Below, piece after piece: positions 52,203-62,105 of a DNA stretch of 64,000 bases. A program made the translations under genes and the position numbers. The notes beneath the pieces were generated by a model. It had not been told where the DNA came from. It saw only the letters and a list, made by a program, of their open reading frames with translations, and did no database searches. This stretch comes from Turritopsis dohrnii. Its lineage: Eukaryota; Cnidaria; Hydrozoa; Anthoathecata; Oceaniidae. The stretch is taken from positions 310,001 to 374,000 of the forward strand of contig BQMF02000122.1 in NCBI GenBank assembly GCA_027922465.2, written 5' to 3'. Each line of letters opens with the position of its first letter. Position 1 is the stretch's first letter.

Positions 52203-55200
52203 TCAAACAGCTGTGAATGCTTTCACAGGTTTCTTACATTTAGCAGGACGAACAACAGTGTCTAAAAGTTCTACTAGGTCTTTTTCCTCTTTAACATTGT
52301 CTGGCAAACATAATTCATTGTAACAAATCGACGCGAATATGCCATTTGTAGTCTCAGTCTTAATCTTAATACTTGTTGGCAGCATATCTGTACCGGTTGC
52401 GTATACGATGAAATATTCAAGCTCTCTTGTAGTACAGCACATTATGTACTTCATAAAATATTCTTTGAACGTTGTAGTGCAAGAATCGTCAAATTGTAAA
52501 ATAGCTCCAACTTTGGAAGGGGTCATGCTACTTGGATCATAGATGAACAATGGTGCACATAATTCGGCATTATTTTCAATGAGTTCCAAAACTCCTAAAA
52601 GCTTCATTCCATCCCGCAGCTGCTGAAATGCAGATGTCCGTTTTCCGATGACTTCGTGAAACATGATAGCTTGCAATATCTCGTCTTTGTTGTCATCCTA
52701 ACGTAAAATCAAAATCAAGTATGATTGCATTATGGTTTGATTTTTGTTCCTTCTATAGTGGTATCTAGCAAAAATCAAACAAGCTCACAGAATGATTTTT
52801 TAAAGGAAGTTTTTTTTCCAATATTCTCCACGAAAAACCTTTGTTTAATATACCTTAAAGGAAGAAATTTTCGGAAAATAGTTTTTTTGCGAGAATTTAT
52901 TTTCACGAATTCGAGGCAAATTCTCGTCCCGCGAAAATTTCTTCCCTTAAGGTAAGAAAACTCACAGCAAGCATGTTGTTGTGTCCACATTCTGTGAGCA
53001 AATCTATAAAACCAGCTTCTTTGTTTATGTCTGATGGTGATTCTTGCCCATTGAGAATCTAAAGAAGATATATTTGAGAATGAAATATTTGTCCAAGAAT
53101 ACAAAAAATAACTTTATGCAAATTTATCAATGATGTGCAAATAATCATTACCAGAGTTACAAACACAATAAAGAAATTTAAAAATGTTTGTTGGGAACTG
53201 TAATACTCAATATCTTTATTACTTATCCTTAAACCATTTTTCTCAGCTGACACACAGCTAAATTAAAATTACTTACTTTGTCCACATAGTATCTAACTCC
53301 TGGATTAGTCACATCTTCAATTGAAACATACTTGTTGGCCAAAGCAATGTCACCAGTGGCAATCATCCAATAACAGGAGGGAGAGAGATGATTGAAACCC
53401 AACCCTGCCTGGCACAATGAATGTGCTAACATTTGACCAACAAACTTTATAACACCTGACATAAGAAGACCACAATTATATGATATTGTCTTTCGCCGTG
53501 GGGCACCTTCAAACATAGCAGGTAGTGTATCACATCCTTCAAGTAACTGCTCAAAACAAGATGAATAGAATTGCTTCAAAACTCCTCCAGTATCGATGGC
53601 AGCTTGCTTTCTATATTTGACAAGGAGGCGAGTTGATGGATTAAAATCAGTTGATTTGAAATATCCAAGTGCATCAGCCAATACATCATCTTGGTCAACT
53701 GCCAATTTTTTGTCATTTTCAGTTGTAACTTTGTCTTTTAGCAGCTTAAGTATATCTTCTAATGTGTTATACTTGGCAATTTTACGCGCGTCTAGTAAAT
53801 CTCCAAGAAGATTTTTACAGTTGGCAAGTTCTGCTGATAGCTCACCTAAGGTAAATATTGTAAACAAAATGTCTTAGTCTTATCAAAATAAATTCTACAA
53901 GTTGTTGAGGTCAACTAGGCCAATAAACTTTTATGATTAGCTCTTTCTCAACAAGCCTGTAAAATTTTGTTTATGGCTAATATCACATCAATAAAATCTT
54001 CCCTTTAAGGTATAAACAATGGATTGAATATCTATTGTATCCAATATTCAACAAAGTTATCATCGATAATCTGGATTAGTTCAAATAAGGGTCCGATTAC
54101 CTTTACAATAATTTGGTGACACAAGTAAATAATGGAAAATACAGACTGCTCTAAAGCCAATCAAAACAATGCATTTTACTCATATTAGCTGGCTTACTTC
54201 ACAACCTGTCAAAATAAAGTATATAGTAAATAATTTTTGGAAACTGTTAAGAAATCACTATAAACCAAAAAATAAACAAAGGGTAAATCATGATACATAC
54301 GTTCTCTATTTGATGAGGATGTGCCGCTTTTGTCTAATAGTGGTGTTTTAGAATTAGGAAATCCAGGAGGAAGTTCATCATCGATTTCATCAGAAGCCAA
54401 GTCAACAACTCTATTATTACTTTCACGTGTAGAATCTTCTCCCCTTGCTTCAAAATTTTCCTTTCCTTCTTCCTCTTTAAAAACAAACTCTTTGTAGGGT
54501 TTTGTCAAATAGCAATACAATTTACCTTGCCCGGAAAGTAATTTTAAATTATGATAGTTCCAACGATAGTCATCAGCTATCTGAGGAATGGATATCTTGT
54601 TACGTTCACGCTTTACAAATGAAAAGTTATCTGGCAGCAAAGTTGTGATTTTCTTGTTAAATAAATTGCATAACTTATCTTTTATGCAATCATCACTGTC
54701 ATCAGATGACAATGTCAAAAATCCCTTAAGAAGTACACGGTCTTCATCAAACATGACATCATTTTTCTGTTCTTCATCATCACTGTCATCAAAACAGTAA
54801 TCTAGTAAACATACATTGAAGGATTTGGACACTGCTGTTCTCTTCCCACTTTTCTTGTTGGTGGTCAGTAGTCTGTATGGATGATGAGGGGAGCTTCTGG
54901 GCTGATGACTGAACATCAATTGGTTTCTCCTGGACAGTGGCCCAGGTTTTCCGAAACTTGAAGAAGAATTATTGGCTACAAGCTGCCTGGCCTGGTTGGC
55001 AGTCGAGGCTGAAACCATTCTTGGCGGCGGAGTGGATAAAACTTCTCTTGAAGGTGGAATTGAAGAAAATTCCTTTACAACAGCTTCTGCTGATTGATTT
55101 ATACTGTTTTGAACGTATCTATAAACGTTTGGGATAGTTGTTCTTACAGGCTTACCGTCCTTTTGTAGTTCTTCATGGATAATTCTTCTTACTTCACTTT

Positions 55201-55246
55201 CACTCAAAGGTAAATTGCATGCGCTGCTGCTACTACCGGAAGCCAT
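52203..55246 (-). CDS. HECT-type E3 ubiquitin ligase, four exons
   Basis: Exons on the minus strand: 55246-54301, 53845-53277, 53058-52966 and 52697-52203. All introns are GT-AG and the phases agree, giving 700 codons from ATG 55246. The N-terminal ~340 residues are Ser-rich and low in conserved motifs, with acidic patches ('DDSDDEEQ'). The HECT part covers about residues 345-700: 'GGVLKQFYSSCFEQLL', 'FVGQMLAHSLCQAGLGF', and near the C-terminus 'SICYNELCLP', whose Cys661 aligns with the catalytic cysteine that accepts ubiquitin. It resembles G2E3-like HECT proteins common in invertebrates. It would pass ubiquitin to substrates; those are unknown. No stops or broken splice sites were seen. Confidence 0.85.
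52853..52952. mobile_element. 100-bp foldback MITE in HECT intron 3
   Basis: Ends CCTTAAAGGAAGAAATTTTC and, inverted, CCTTAAGGGAAGAAATTTTC, flanked by TA on both sides (52851-52852, 52953-52954). It belongs to the same family as the 727-bp element at 57074-57800. Its edge lies 11 nt inside the intron from the donor site. Confidence 0.8.
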
Positions 55247-55404
55247 TTTTAAAATGGAACGGGGGCACGTTTATGTAACAAGCAAAGAAGACATTCTAAT
55301 ATTTTGCGATTTGACCGGATAAAAATACAGACCAGATTTTATATTCTCATAACATTTTCAAATTGATAAACGTTAAATGCATAGATTGTTACACATAATC
55401 TTCA
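55247..55404 (-). promoter_or_regulatory. 5' flank of the HECT gene
   Basis: Only about 160 bp separate the HECT start codon from the satellite array. It presumably holds the promoter. No clear TATA box at a usual distance was identified. Confidence 0.3.
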
Positions 55405-55572
55405 ACCACATAATTGCTTTCTTGCATGCATATATTATTTCCTTGCATACATATATTATTTTCTTGCATGCATATATTAATCCTTGCATGCATATATTAA
55501 TCCTTGCATGCATATATTAATCCTTGCATGCAAATATCATGTTTTTGCTACAAATAAGCAACCATATGACAC
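55405..55572 (-). repeat. 21-bp satellite array with conserved head, inverted copy
   Basis: Reverse complement of the arrangement at 41155-41362: head ATGGTTGCTTATTTGTAGCA, then 'aaaacatgatat', then about six units of TGCATGCAAGGA type. Confidence 0.82.
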
Positions 55573-55788
55573 AAGGTTCTGTTTCGATTGTAGCAATGGC
55601 AAGTGCAAGAAACAAAGTTTTCACTGTCACAAAAACTAACAGTATATGTTGTTGACTCATTTAAAAATATTTTATCCCCTTCTACAGCAAATTTCGTTTC
55701 ACCCACACGCTTCACAGATTGAATCTTTGATTCTGTTACCAGCAGTTGCCTTGAAATACTTGAGGATTTAGCTTTCACTCGGGTAAAT
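55548..55788 (-). pseudogene. SWIM zinc-finger gene fragment
   Basis: A 76-80 codon piece with 'VSCTCHCYNRNRTLCHMVAYL' minus its last residues as core. The C-x-C then C-x-H spacing is that of SWIM zinc fingers, found in transposase-like and nuclear proteins. The upstream half ('KFAVEGDKIFLNESTTYTVS') fits the strand region that precedes a SWIM finger. It may start at a splice acceptor near 55788. Its last codons are also the head of the satellite repeat found at 41155, so the fragment and the satellite are linked. No complete gene was found upstream. Confidence 0.5.
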
Positions 55789-57073
55789 TAGAAAATCGTT
55801 GATAATTGATTTGGATATCTTTTGTAACACATGTAGATAGAGTGAAAGAGTTCAAACTGAAATGAATAATTAAAGAATACTTAAGTAATATGCTTATTGA
55901 TAAAAAAGAAAGAAAGACTGAAAATGGAAACATGAAAATGTAAGGCAAATGAATAAGTCGTACCGGATAACAAATCAAACAAAATTTGATTAGAATTTTT
56001 GATAGCAACTCTTTAACAACGTGAATAATTTCGTGTGAGTGAGAAATAGAGAAGCAAGCTCAAACTTTAATACGTACAGAATTGTTTAAGGGAAAATGTT
56101 ATTATAATGTTGTTATAAGTATTATTATATTCTTATTACATATAGTTACATAATGTAGTAATAAATGCGTAGTAAAATAACAAAGGAAAAAGAAGTTCAA
56201 TTACACTCTCCGCACATAATAGAATTCAAGAGTTTTTGATACTCTACATTTTACAAGTCGTTCATTAGACTAGTTTCATTGGTAGAATGTAGTCCTACTA
56301 AACTTCTCAGCCAGCGAAAAGTATTACAATCGGAGCTTTCGTTTGCATTTCGGTAACGTACATTTGGTGTAAGGACAAATACATCTTGTGCAACTACAAA
56401 TTGTTGAGCCAATAGGTGTGTCATTTTTCGTAAACAAAAGAATATCGCCCTGATTTGTTCATCCACATCCAAATCTATGTTTTCCTTTCTGTGCTTGTGA
56501 TTTAGGAATTCTTGTTGGGAAGATAGAATAGACATTGAATTCATATATATAAATTTATAACATTTAGATTGAATTACATGCATACTCATTGTCTTATCTG
56601 AGTAAATCACTGTGTCCTTGATATCATTATGTACCAACAAAATAAAGAGCATTTACGGCATTCTATAATCCAATTCATTGTTTATTGGTATAAAATTTTG
56701 CATGGTGACAATTATTTTTTTTCTGGATTTTTTAGAAGTGGGTGGTTAGAAGTTTAATAAACATAAATTGCGGAAATGATTCAACCTTTTTTAAATTTTA
56801 AGAATGTCTTAAGTGTAGTTTATACAGTTGAGTTTTTGCCTTGTCTAATATAAATCGAATGACCTGTGCTGATGAAAACTTTTGCATTATTAAGTAAAAG
56901 TATTGACAATGTCTAATCACAGGTCTGTTGATTTACATTAGACAAGGCGCAAGTTTGACCGTATAAACTACCTCATAGTCTTTCAATTTTCATGCTTCAG
57001 CTGATTTTGCAGAAATCCTTATGCCTGCGAGGGCATCTTGTTGGTTTTATCATTGAATGTCTTATTCCCACTA
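55789..57073. other. AT-rich region with one exon-like open stretch
   Basis: Mostly noncoding. On the minus strand at about 56510-56260 an open stretch reads 'LNHKHRKENIDLDVDEQIR' and 'FVVAQDVFVLTPNVRYRN' to a TAG. It looks protein-like but is unrecognised and could be an exon related to the SWIM fragment. Confidence 0.3.
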
Positions 57074-57800
57074 CCTTAAGGGAATTAATTTTCGCGGGAA
57101 CTTATTTTTGTGGATTTTATTTTTTTTAAATTTCGCGGAAAAAAAGGGAAATAGAAAATTTCGTGGGATTTCATTTTTGTGGCTGTTTCCTTATTTGTAC
57201 GAAAAATGGCAATAAAATGGAAAGGAAGTAAAAAAAATAGTCATATAAACGACAAAGTGGCTTTGGAAATGTTGTAAATGTACAATGAGACGTTACAAGT
57301 CCTCGTTCATATCGTCTTGTAAAATGTTAAATATATTTCCAACATCGTCCTCATACTGTGAGTCACTGTCGAAATGGTCTGCCGGCTGGATGTATATATC
57401 TCGTCGTTCATGGAGTATTGGAACATTAATTTTAATGCCAAACCACTTCCAAAAAGCAGAGACATTCGAGCGATGTTTTTTGCTCAAAATAGATAGGACT
57501 GTACTGTCATTATCGACTAGGAAACTTGTTATATACTGATCAAAGATATTTTCTACAGTAATTTATGTATTTTCAACTGTTTATCCCTAGAAATTTCCCC
57601 AGAGCAAGGATAATTTCGTTTTCCAAAAAAGCAAGAAAATTTGGCGGGAATTTACTTTTGCGGACCGAAATTTTTCATTATTTTCGCGGGAACTAATTTT
57701 CGCGGTTTAGGACAATACAAATTTTTCGCGGGAATTAATTTTCGCGGATTCGCCAAAAAACCGCGAAAATTAATTCCCAGGAAAATTAATTCCCTTAAGG
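57074..57800. mobile_element. 727-bp TA-flanked foldback element (CCTTAAGG family)
   Basis: Terminal inverted repeats CCTTAAGGGAATTAATTTTC, flanked by TA at 57072-57073 and 57801-57802. Several inner copies of 'attttcgcgggaa' occur in both orientations, especially at 57640-57790. On the minus strand it carries a 64-codon open stretch (57487-57293, 'SAFWKWFGIKINVPILHER') of unknown meaning. No transposase was recognised, so it is non-autonomous. Confidence 0.78.
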
Positions 57801-57879
57801 TATTACTTCAGTTATCAGTCATGAATTTCTATTTTGACCTTCCTGGAATAAAAACGCTATTTTTCCTTTTCGCTTTACA

Positions 57880-58104
57880 GTAATTAAAATCTTTGACCGA
57901 CGATATCTCTGCAACGGTTGGTCGTAGCGAAACGATCCCATACATTTTTTTGCTCAGTTTTTCAAGCTCTACAACCTGGGTACATTTTCCAGTCCCAATT
58001 CCGTAATTGAAATTTTGGTCACGGGGTTCGCACACGGGAATGTGGGATTCTTGCACATCCTTTTCGAAATTAAAGCCGTAAAAAACTTTTACGCGAGATA
58101 CTAG
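57880..58104 (+). mobile_element. Helitron H1, 3' part
   Basis: The last ~225 bp of a Helitron, ~80 % similar by eye to the 3' part of H2. It ends with hairpin CGTAAAA-AAC-TTTTACG (58077-58093), 7 nt, then CTAG (58101-58104). Its 5' end was not found, since the foldback element lies just upstream. Confidence 0.68.
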
Positions 58105-58672
58105 TCTTATTATAATAATCCGCGTTGTGCATCCCACTTTTATTTTAGAGAGCGATATATTTAGTTTAAATTTACGGTCAACGTCTTCTTATGTGCGCGT
58201 AAAACCACGTAGAGGCGAGAGACACTTTTTTCACGATCATTCCAAAAGCACGTGGCATCATTTGACGTCAGTTTTTTTTATCTTATCACGGGGAATCATT
58301 GCATTGGATCCCCAATCGAACGCGACGTTTTTGGGGAAATATCTCAAGAACCAATAGGGATAACTGACGTTTTTTGGGGTCAGAGATACGGGTGATGGGG
58401 TGACACATCATTTGGGCCTAAATTTTATTTGGTACTGCGGATATGACGTCATCGAAATCTTTGATCAGCGATATCTCCGCAATGGTTGGTCGTAGCGAAA
58501 CGATCCCATACACTTTTTTGATCAGCTTTTTGAGCTCTACAACATGGGTACACTTTTGAGTTACGATTCTACGATTTATTTTTTCGTCACGGGGTACGTA
58601 CACGGGAATGGTGGATTTGACCTAATGTTTTCGAAGTTAAGTTCGGTAAAAAGTTTTTACCCGGGATACTAG
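58105..58672 (+). mobile_element. Helitron H2 (568 bp, non-autonomous)
   Basis: 5' end TCTTATTATAATAATCCGCG follows directly on H1's CTAG. The 3' end has hairpin GGTAAAA..TTTTACC (58645-58661) and CTAG at 58669-58672. It shares the internal block around 'caatcgaacgcgacgttt' with H3 and H4. No coding sequence. Confidence 0.7.
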
Positions 58673-59587
58673 TCTATATATTAATAGCCGATTCTCTGTT
58701 TGTTTGTTTGTTTGTGCGTTTGTTTGTTTGTAAGTCACGCAAAATGGTAGATTGAGTTGTGAGAGTGATTATTTTATTTTATTTTGTGCGACGTCAGTGT
58801 GAAACCATTGTATTGAGACCCTAATCGAATGCGACGTTTAGGGAAAATTATCTCACAGTCCGGTGGACTGTGTCGTGAATAAACACTTCAAGTATCATTT
58901 TAGAAGACAATGAGAATATATGAAACTTTGTTGGTTTGGGGGGCAATATTCCGGGGGGGAATTTTCCAACCTATATGGGGGTGATTGTCCGGGGGGTAAT
59001 TGTCCGGGGGTAATGCTCCGGGGGGCAATTTACTAGGGGGCAATCATCCGGGGGAATTGTCCAGGGGGGAATTGTCCTGTCACCTAAAAAAAGAGTATCA
59101 TAAAACAAAATGTTTTTTTTTTTTGCTTTTCTTTTAATAATTTAATTTCTTCTTTTAATTGTTTAGCGTTCTGATCGAACGTTTTTTATTCTATTTATTC
59201 ATTTAACACGTGCCTTTTTTCTCTCCTCCTGTGTGATCTTTTTAAGAAGAGAAACCATTTTCCCCCTGTTTGATAGCACCCATGTTAGAGTGCGTAACTT
59301 TTTTAAAACAAAAGCTAATAAAAAGTTGAAGTTTTTTCTCCCTAAGTTTTGAGTGTATTGTTGTACTGATCAACGATTGTTTTAAAAAACAAATAAGTAA
59401 CACATGAAATTTAGGTTTTTTTGGAACCATTGTTTAAACTCATATTTGATATTTGATTTCGAATCTGCCTCTGGCTGAACACAAGTTGTACGAGCCGTTT
59501 TTCAGGAAATATGAGGTTTATTGGGGTCTCCGGGGTGACACAGAGCAGGTGCACATGGGCGGCGAGCGACGCCGCCTTGGCGGCTAG
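58673..59587 (+). mobile_element. Helitron H3 (915 bp, non-autonomous)
   Basis: 5' end TCTATATATTAATAGCCG followed by repeated 'tttgtttg'. The 3' end has hairpin GGCGGCG-AGCGA-CGCCGCC (59558-59576), 7 nt, CTAG (59584-59587). It includes a G-run minisatellite (58937-59079). Its 3' half is the family repeated at 23.1-24.5 kb in minus orientation. Confidence 0.75.
58937..59079 (+). repeat. G-run minisatellite, ~15-bp unit
   Basis: About nine units of the kind 'aattgtccgggggg' with runs of 5-7 G. Regular G-runs at this spacing could fold into G-quadruplexes on the plus strand. Confidence 0.8.
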
Positions 59588-60256
59588 TCTATATATTAAT
59601 AGCCGATTCTCTATTTGTTTGTGCGTTTGTTTGTTTGTAAGTCACGCAAAATGGTAGATTGAGTTGTGAGCGAAATTATTTCTTTTTTTGTGTGCGACGT
59701 GAGTACGAAGCAAATACATTGCAACCCCAATCGAACGTGACTTTTTTTTGGCTGATGAACTAATAGGAATAACGTTTCGTTTTTATTATTTTGTTAGTTT
59801 TATATTCCACGTTGACTTGGCTTTGAAAACAATACATCAACTAAATACAAAGAAACTGATAAAACATTTTGGACAAAAAGCAGCCGTGGGAGAACGTGGT
59901 AGCATCTCGGTTTGGCAGTGTATCCTAACGTATCCTTGCCTGACTGTCTGAGACGGGTGAACTTTTTTTTCGAGTAATGAAAATGTTTAAAAACCTATAG
60001 GTAAAAAAAAAATATCATAAAACAAAATATTTTTTTTTGCTTTTGTCATAATAGTTGTCTTTAATCGATTTCTTTTAATCTATTTTATTTTATATCAGAT
60101 CGAACGTTTTTTTTATTCACTTGATTCATTTAGCACGTGCCTTTTCTTCTCTCCTCCCGTGTGATCTTTTTAAGAAGAGAATCCATTTCCCCCTTACGTT
60201 TGATAGCACCCATGTTAGAGCGCGTAACTTTTTTTAAACAAAAGTTAATAATTTGC

Positions 60257-60360
60257 AGGGCTAGCCCTTTAGCCGAGATCTCGCCTTCATGGTAATTTAA
60301 AAGTAATTAAGAATTTTGTTTATATGAACAGGAGGGCTGGCCCGCTTGCCGAGATCTCAC
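60257..60360 (+). repeat. Pair of ~28-bp repeats before the Rep frame
   Basis: 'gcagggctagccctttagcc' followed by 'gagatctc' at 60257-60284, and 'ggagggctggcccgcttgcc' followed by 'gagatctc' at about 60331-60358. Each contains a palindromic GGGCTAGCCC-like core. Confidence 0.6.
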
Positions 60361-60364
60361 GTAT

Positions 60365-61320
60365 ATGTGTGAAGGTGAAGACAGGAGGAGATACAACGCT
60401 CCACATAACAAAGAAGTTGCAGCAATTTTCGTAGGCAACGATGGTGCAAGTCATGACCCTGGAAATAATGAAGTCTATCCAAGAGATCAGCCCTTGCGTA
60501 ATATTCCCTGCAGAATTACACAATGGCAGTATTATATTTTTTGTATTGCCATTAGACGTGAATCTTCTGCTTTACATATAGCTGGGAAACTATTTCAACA
60601 GTTTGTTGTTGACAGCTATGTGAAAGTGGGGGAAGCGAGACTCAACTTCATACGCCAGAACCAAGAACAGTTAAGGGCGGATAGCTACACAGGCTTGATG
60701 GACTATTTGGAGGAAGCTGCCCATGAACGAAACCTCCATGCAGGTAATATCGTTGTTTTGCCATCTACCTTTTCAGGTTCAGTGAGAAATATGCACCTAT
60801 TGTACCTAGATGCTATGGCATTAGTTTGTAAAAATGGTGAACCAGATTTATTTTTAACTTTTACATGCAATCTTAAATGGCCTGAAATTGTTCAAAATCT
60901 TTTGCCTGGTCAAACCGCATCAGATAGGCCAGATCTGGTTGCACGAGTATTTAAATTGAAGTTGGAAACTCTTTAAACCGATATTATCAAAGATTCTGTT
61001 CTAGGTGTATCTGTAGCGCAGGTGGATGTTATAGAATTTCAGAAAAGGGGTCTACCTCATGTGCACATGCTGTTGCATCTTGGCAACGAATTTAAGTTGC
61101 GCAATGCTGATGACATTGATTCATTGATATCAGCACGAATTCCAAATCGGGACCAAGAACCAGAACTTTACGAAATCATCGAATCCAGCATGGTCCATGG
61201 TCCGTGTGGCCATTTCAATGTGTCTTCACCGTGTATGCAAGATGGGAAGTGTAGCAAAATTTTTCCAAAGCAGTTTAACAATGGAACTGTTTTAAATGTG
61301 GATGGCTATCCTTTACATTA
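60365..61320 (+). pseudogene. Helitron Rep (HUH) domain fragment
   Basis: One frame with a single TAA at 60974-60976. Before it: 'GKLFQQFVVDSYVKVGEARL', 'HAGNIVVLPSTFSGS' and 'DLFLTFTCNLKWPEI'. After it: 'FQKRGLPHVHMLLHL', which contains the HUH metal-binding motif (HVH), then 'SSMVHGPCGHFN' and 'SPCMQDGKCSKIFPK'. These are the hallmarks of the Helitron-like N-terminal region and Rep nickase. The catalytic tyrosines would lie downstream of the truncation. The start codon is not clear. The enzyme nicks and rolls out single-stranded DNA in intact Helitrons; this copy is dead. Confidence 0.82.
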
Positions 61321-61460
61321 AGACCCAAAAAATTCGGACTGTTTTTATTCGGACATTATATTTTCGGACAAAAATTTTTGGACGAATTTTTCCGATTTCG
61401 GACGAATTTCAGACTAAATTTCGGACCAAATCGGAACTGAGGTATAGAATTCGGACAACT
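61321..61460 (+). repeat. TTCGGAC-rich segment
   Basis: Seven or more copies of 'ttcggac' or close variants, irregularly spaced, right after the Rep truncation point. No coding meaning seen. Confidence 0.55.
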
Positions 61461-61544
61461 GATATTTGTGGGGTTTTTACAAGTAATCAAGACGTTTTAC
61501 GAGAAATATTTCATATTTCAACAACGGCTCAAGTATCTAATATA

Positions 61545-62095
61545 CCGGGTGAGTCAAAAAAAAGTACCGTTGTTTCACAAAACGTATCTTTCGATTGACT
61601 AATAATGAAAGGTAGTGTTTTTTATTTCTGAATAAAGGAATCCTTTACCTACATTTTGGTGTATCATTTGTCAAATTTGGTTGAGTAGAAAAAAAGTTAT
61701 GGCAAAAAACTGGAGGTGGTCCTTGTAAAAATTCTCGAAAAAAGACGAAAAAAGCTGAACAAAACTTCTCGATTGGTTTCATAACAGTCAATTTCGTATT
61801 GATTTCGATGTTGTAAACTGTCTCCCCTTTTTCGAGCTCCTGGGTGATTTGACGCGCGTACCACTCACTAAACTTGTTTTTTAAAAACTCTTTAGCGTGG
61901 CCATTTATAATGAGATCTAATGGTTGGAAAACATGTGTTAAATTTGGAGGCACATAAACGCCGAGACATCCATTATCTTCAATCCATTATCTTGAGTTTT
62001 CTGACCCTTAAACACATCATAAATAAGGAGTGCCTTTTGGTCATCGGGCAAACCTAATTCCTCTTGCATACTTCGCAGGTACGGGAATACAATAA
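61545..62095 (-). pseudogene. pogo-like transposase fragment with one element end
   Basis: The minus strand reads 'GLPDDQKALLIYDVFKGQ', the second-Asp region of pogo/DDE_1 transposases. After a frame break it reads 'PPNLTHVFQPLDLIINGH', the third catalytic region, then 'FLKNKFSEWYARQI'. The left edge CCGGGTGAGTC with an A-run, preceded by TA (61543-61544), looks like the element's terminal repeat. The other side is cut off near 62095, where the LINE begins. It is a different family from the pogo gene at 15.2-18.2 kb. Confidence 0.7.
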
Positions 62096-62105
62096 TAATG
62101 ACATA

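Larger units (their letters stand above)
59588..61320 (+). mobile_element. Helitron H4, with Rep coding fragment, 3'-truncated
   Basis: The 5' end TCTATATATTAATAGCCG abuts H3's CTAG. The first ~160 bp closely follow H3's 5' end, and 60005-60250 matches H3's middle part. A Rep-like reading frame starts at about 60365. The element breaks off near 61320 within the Rep domain, so the helicase part is missing. Confidence 0.7.
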
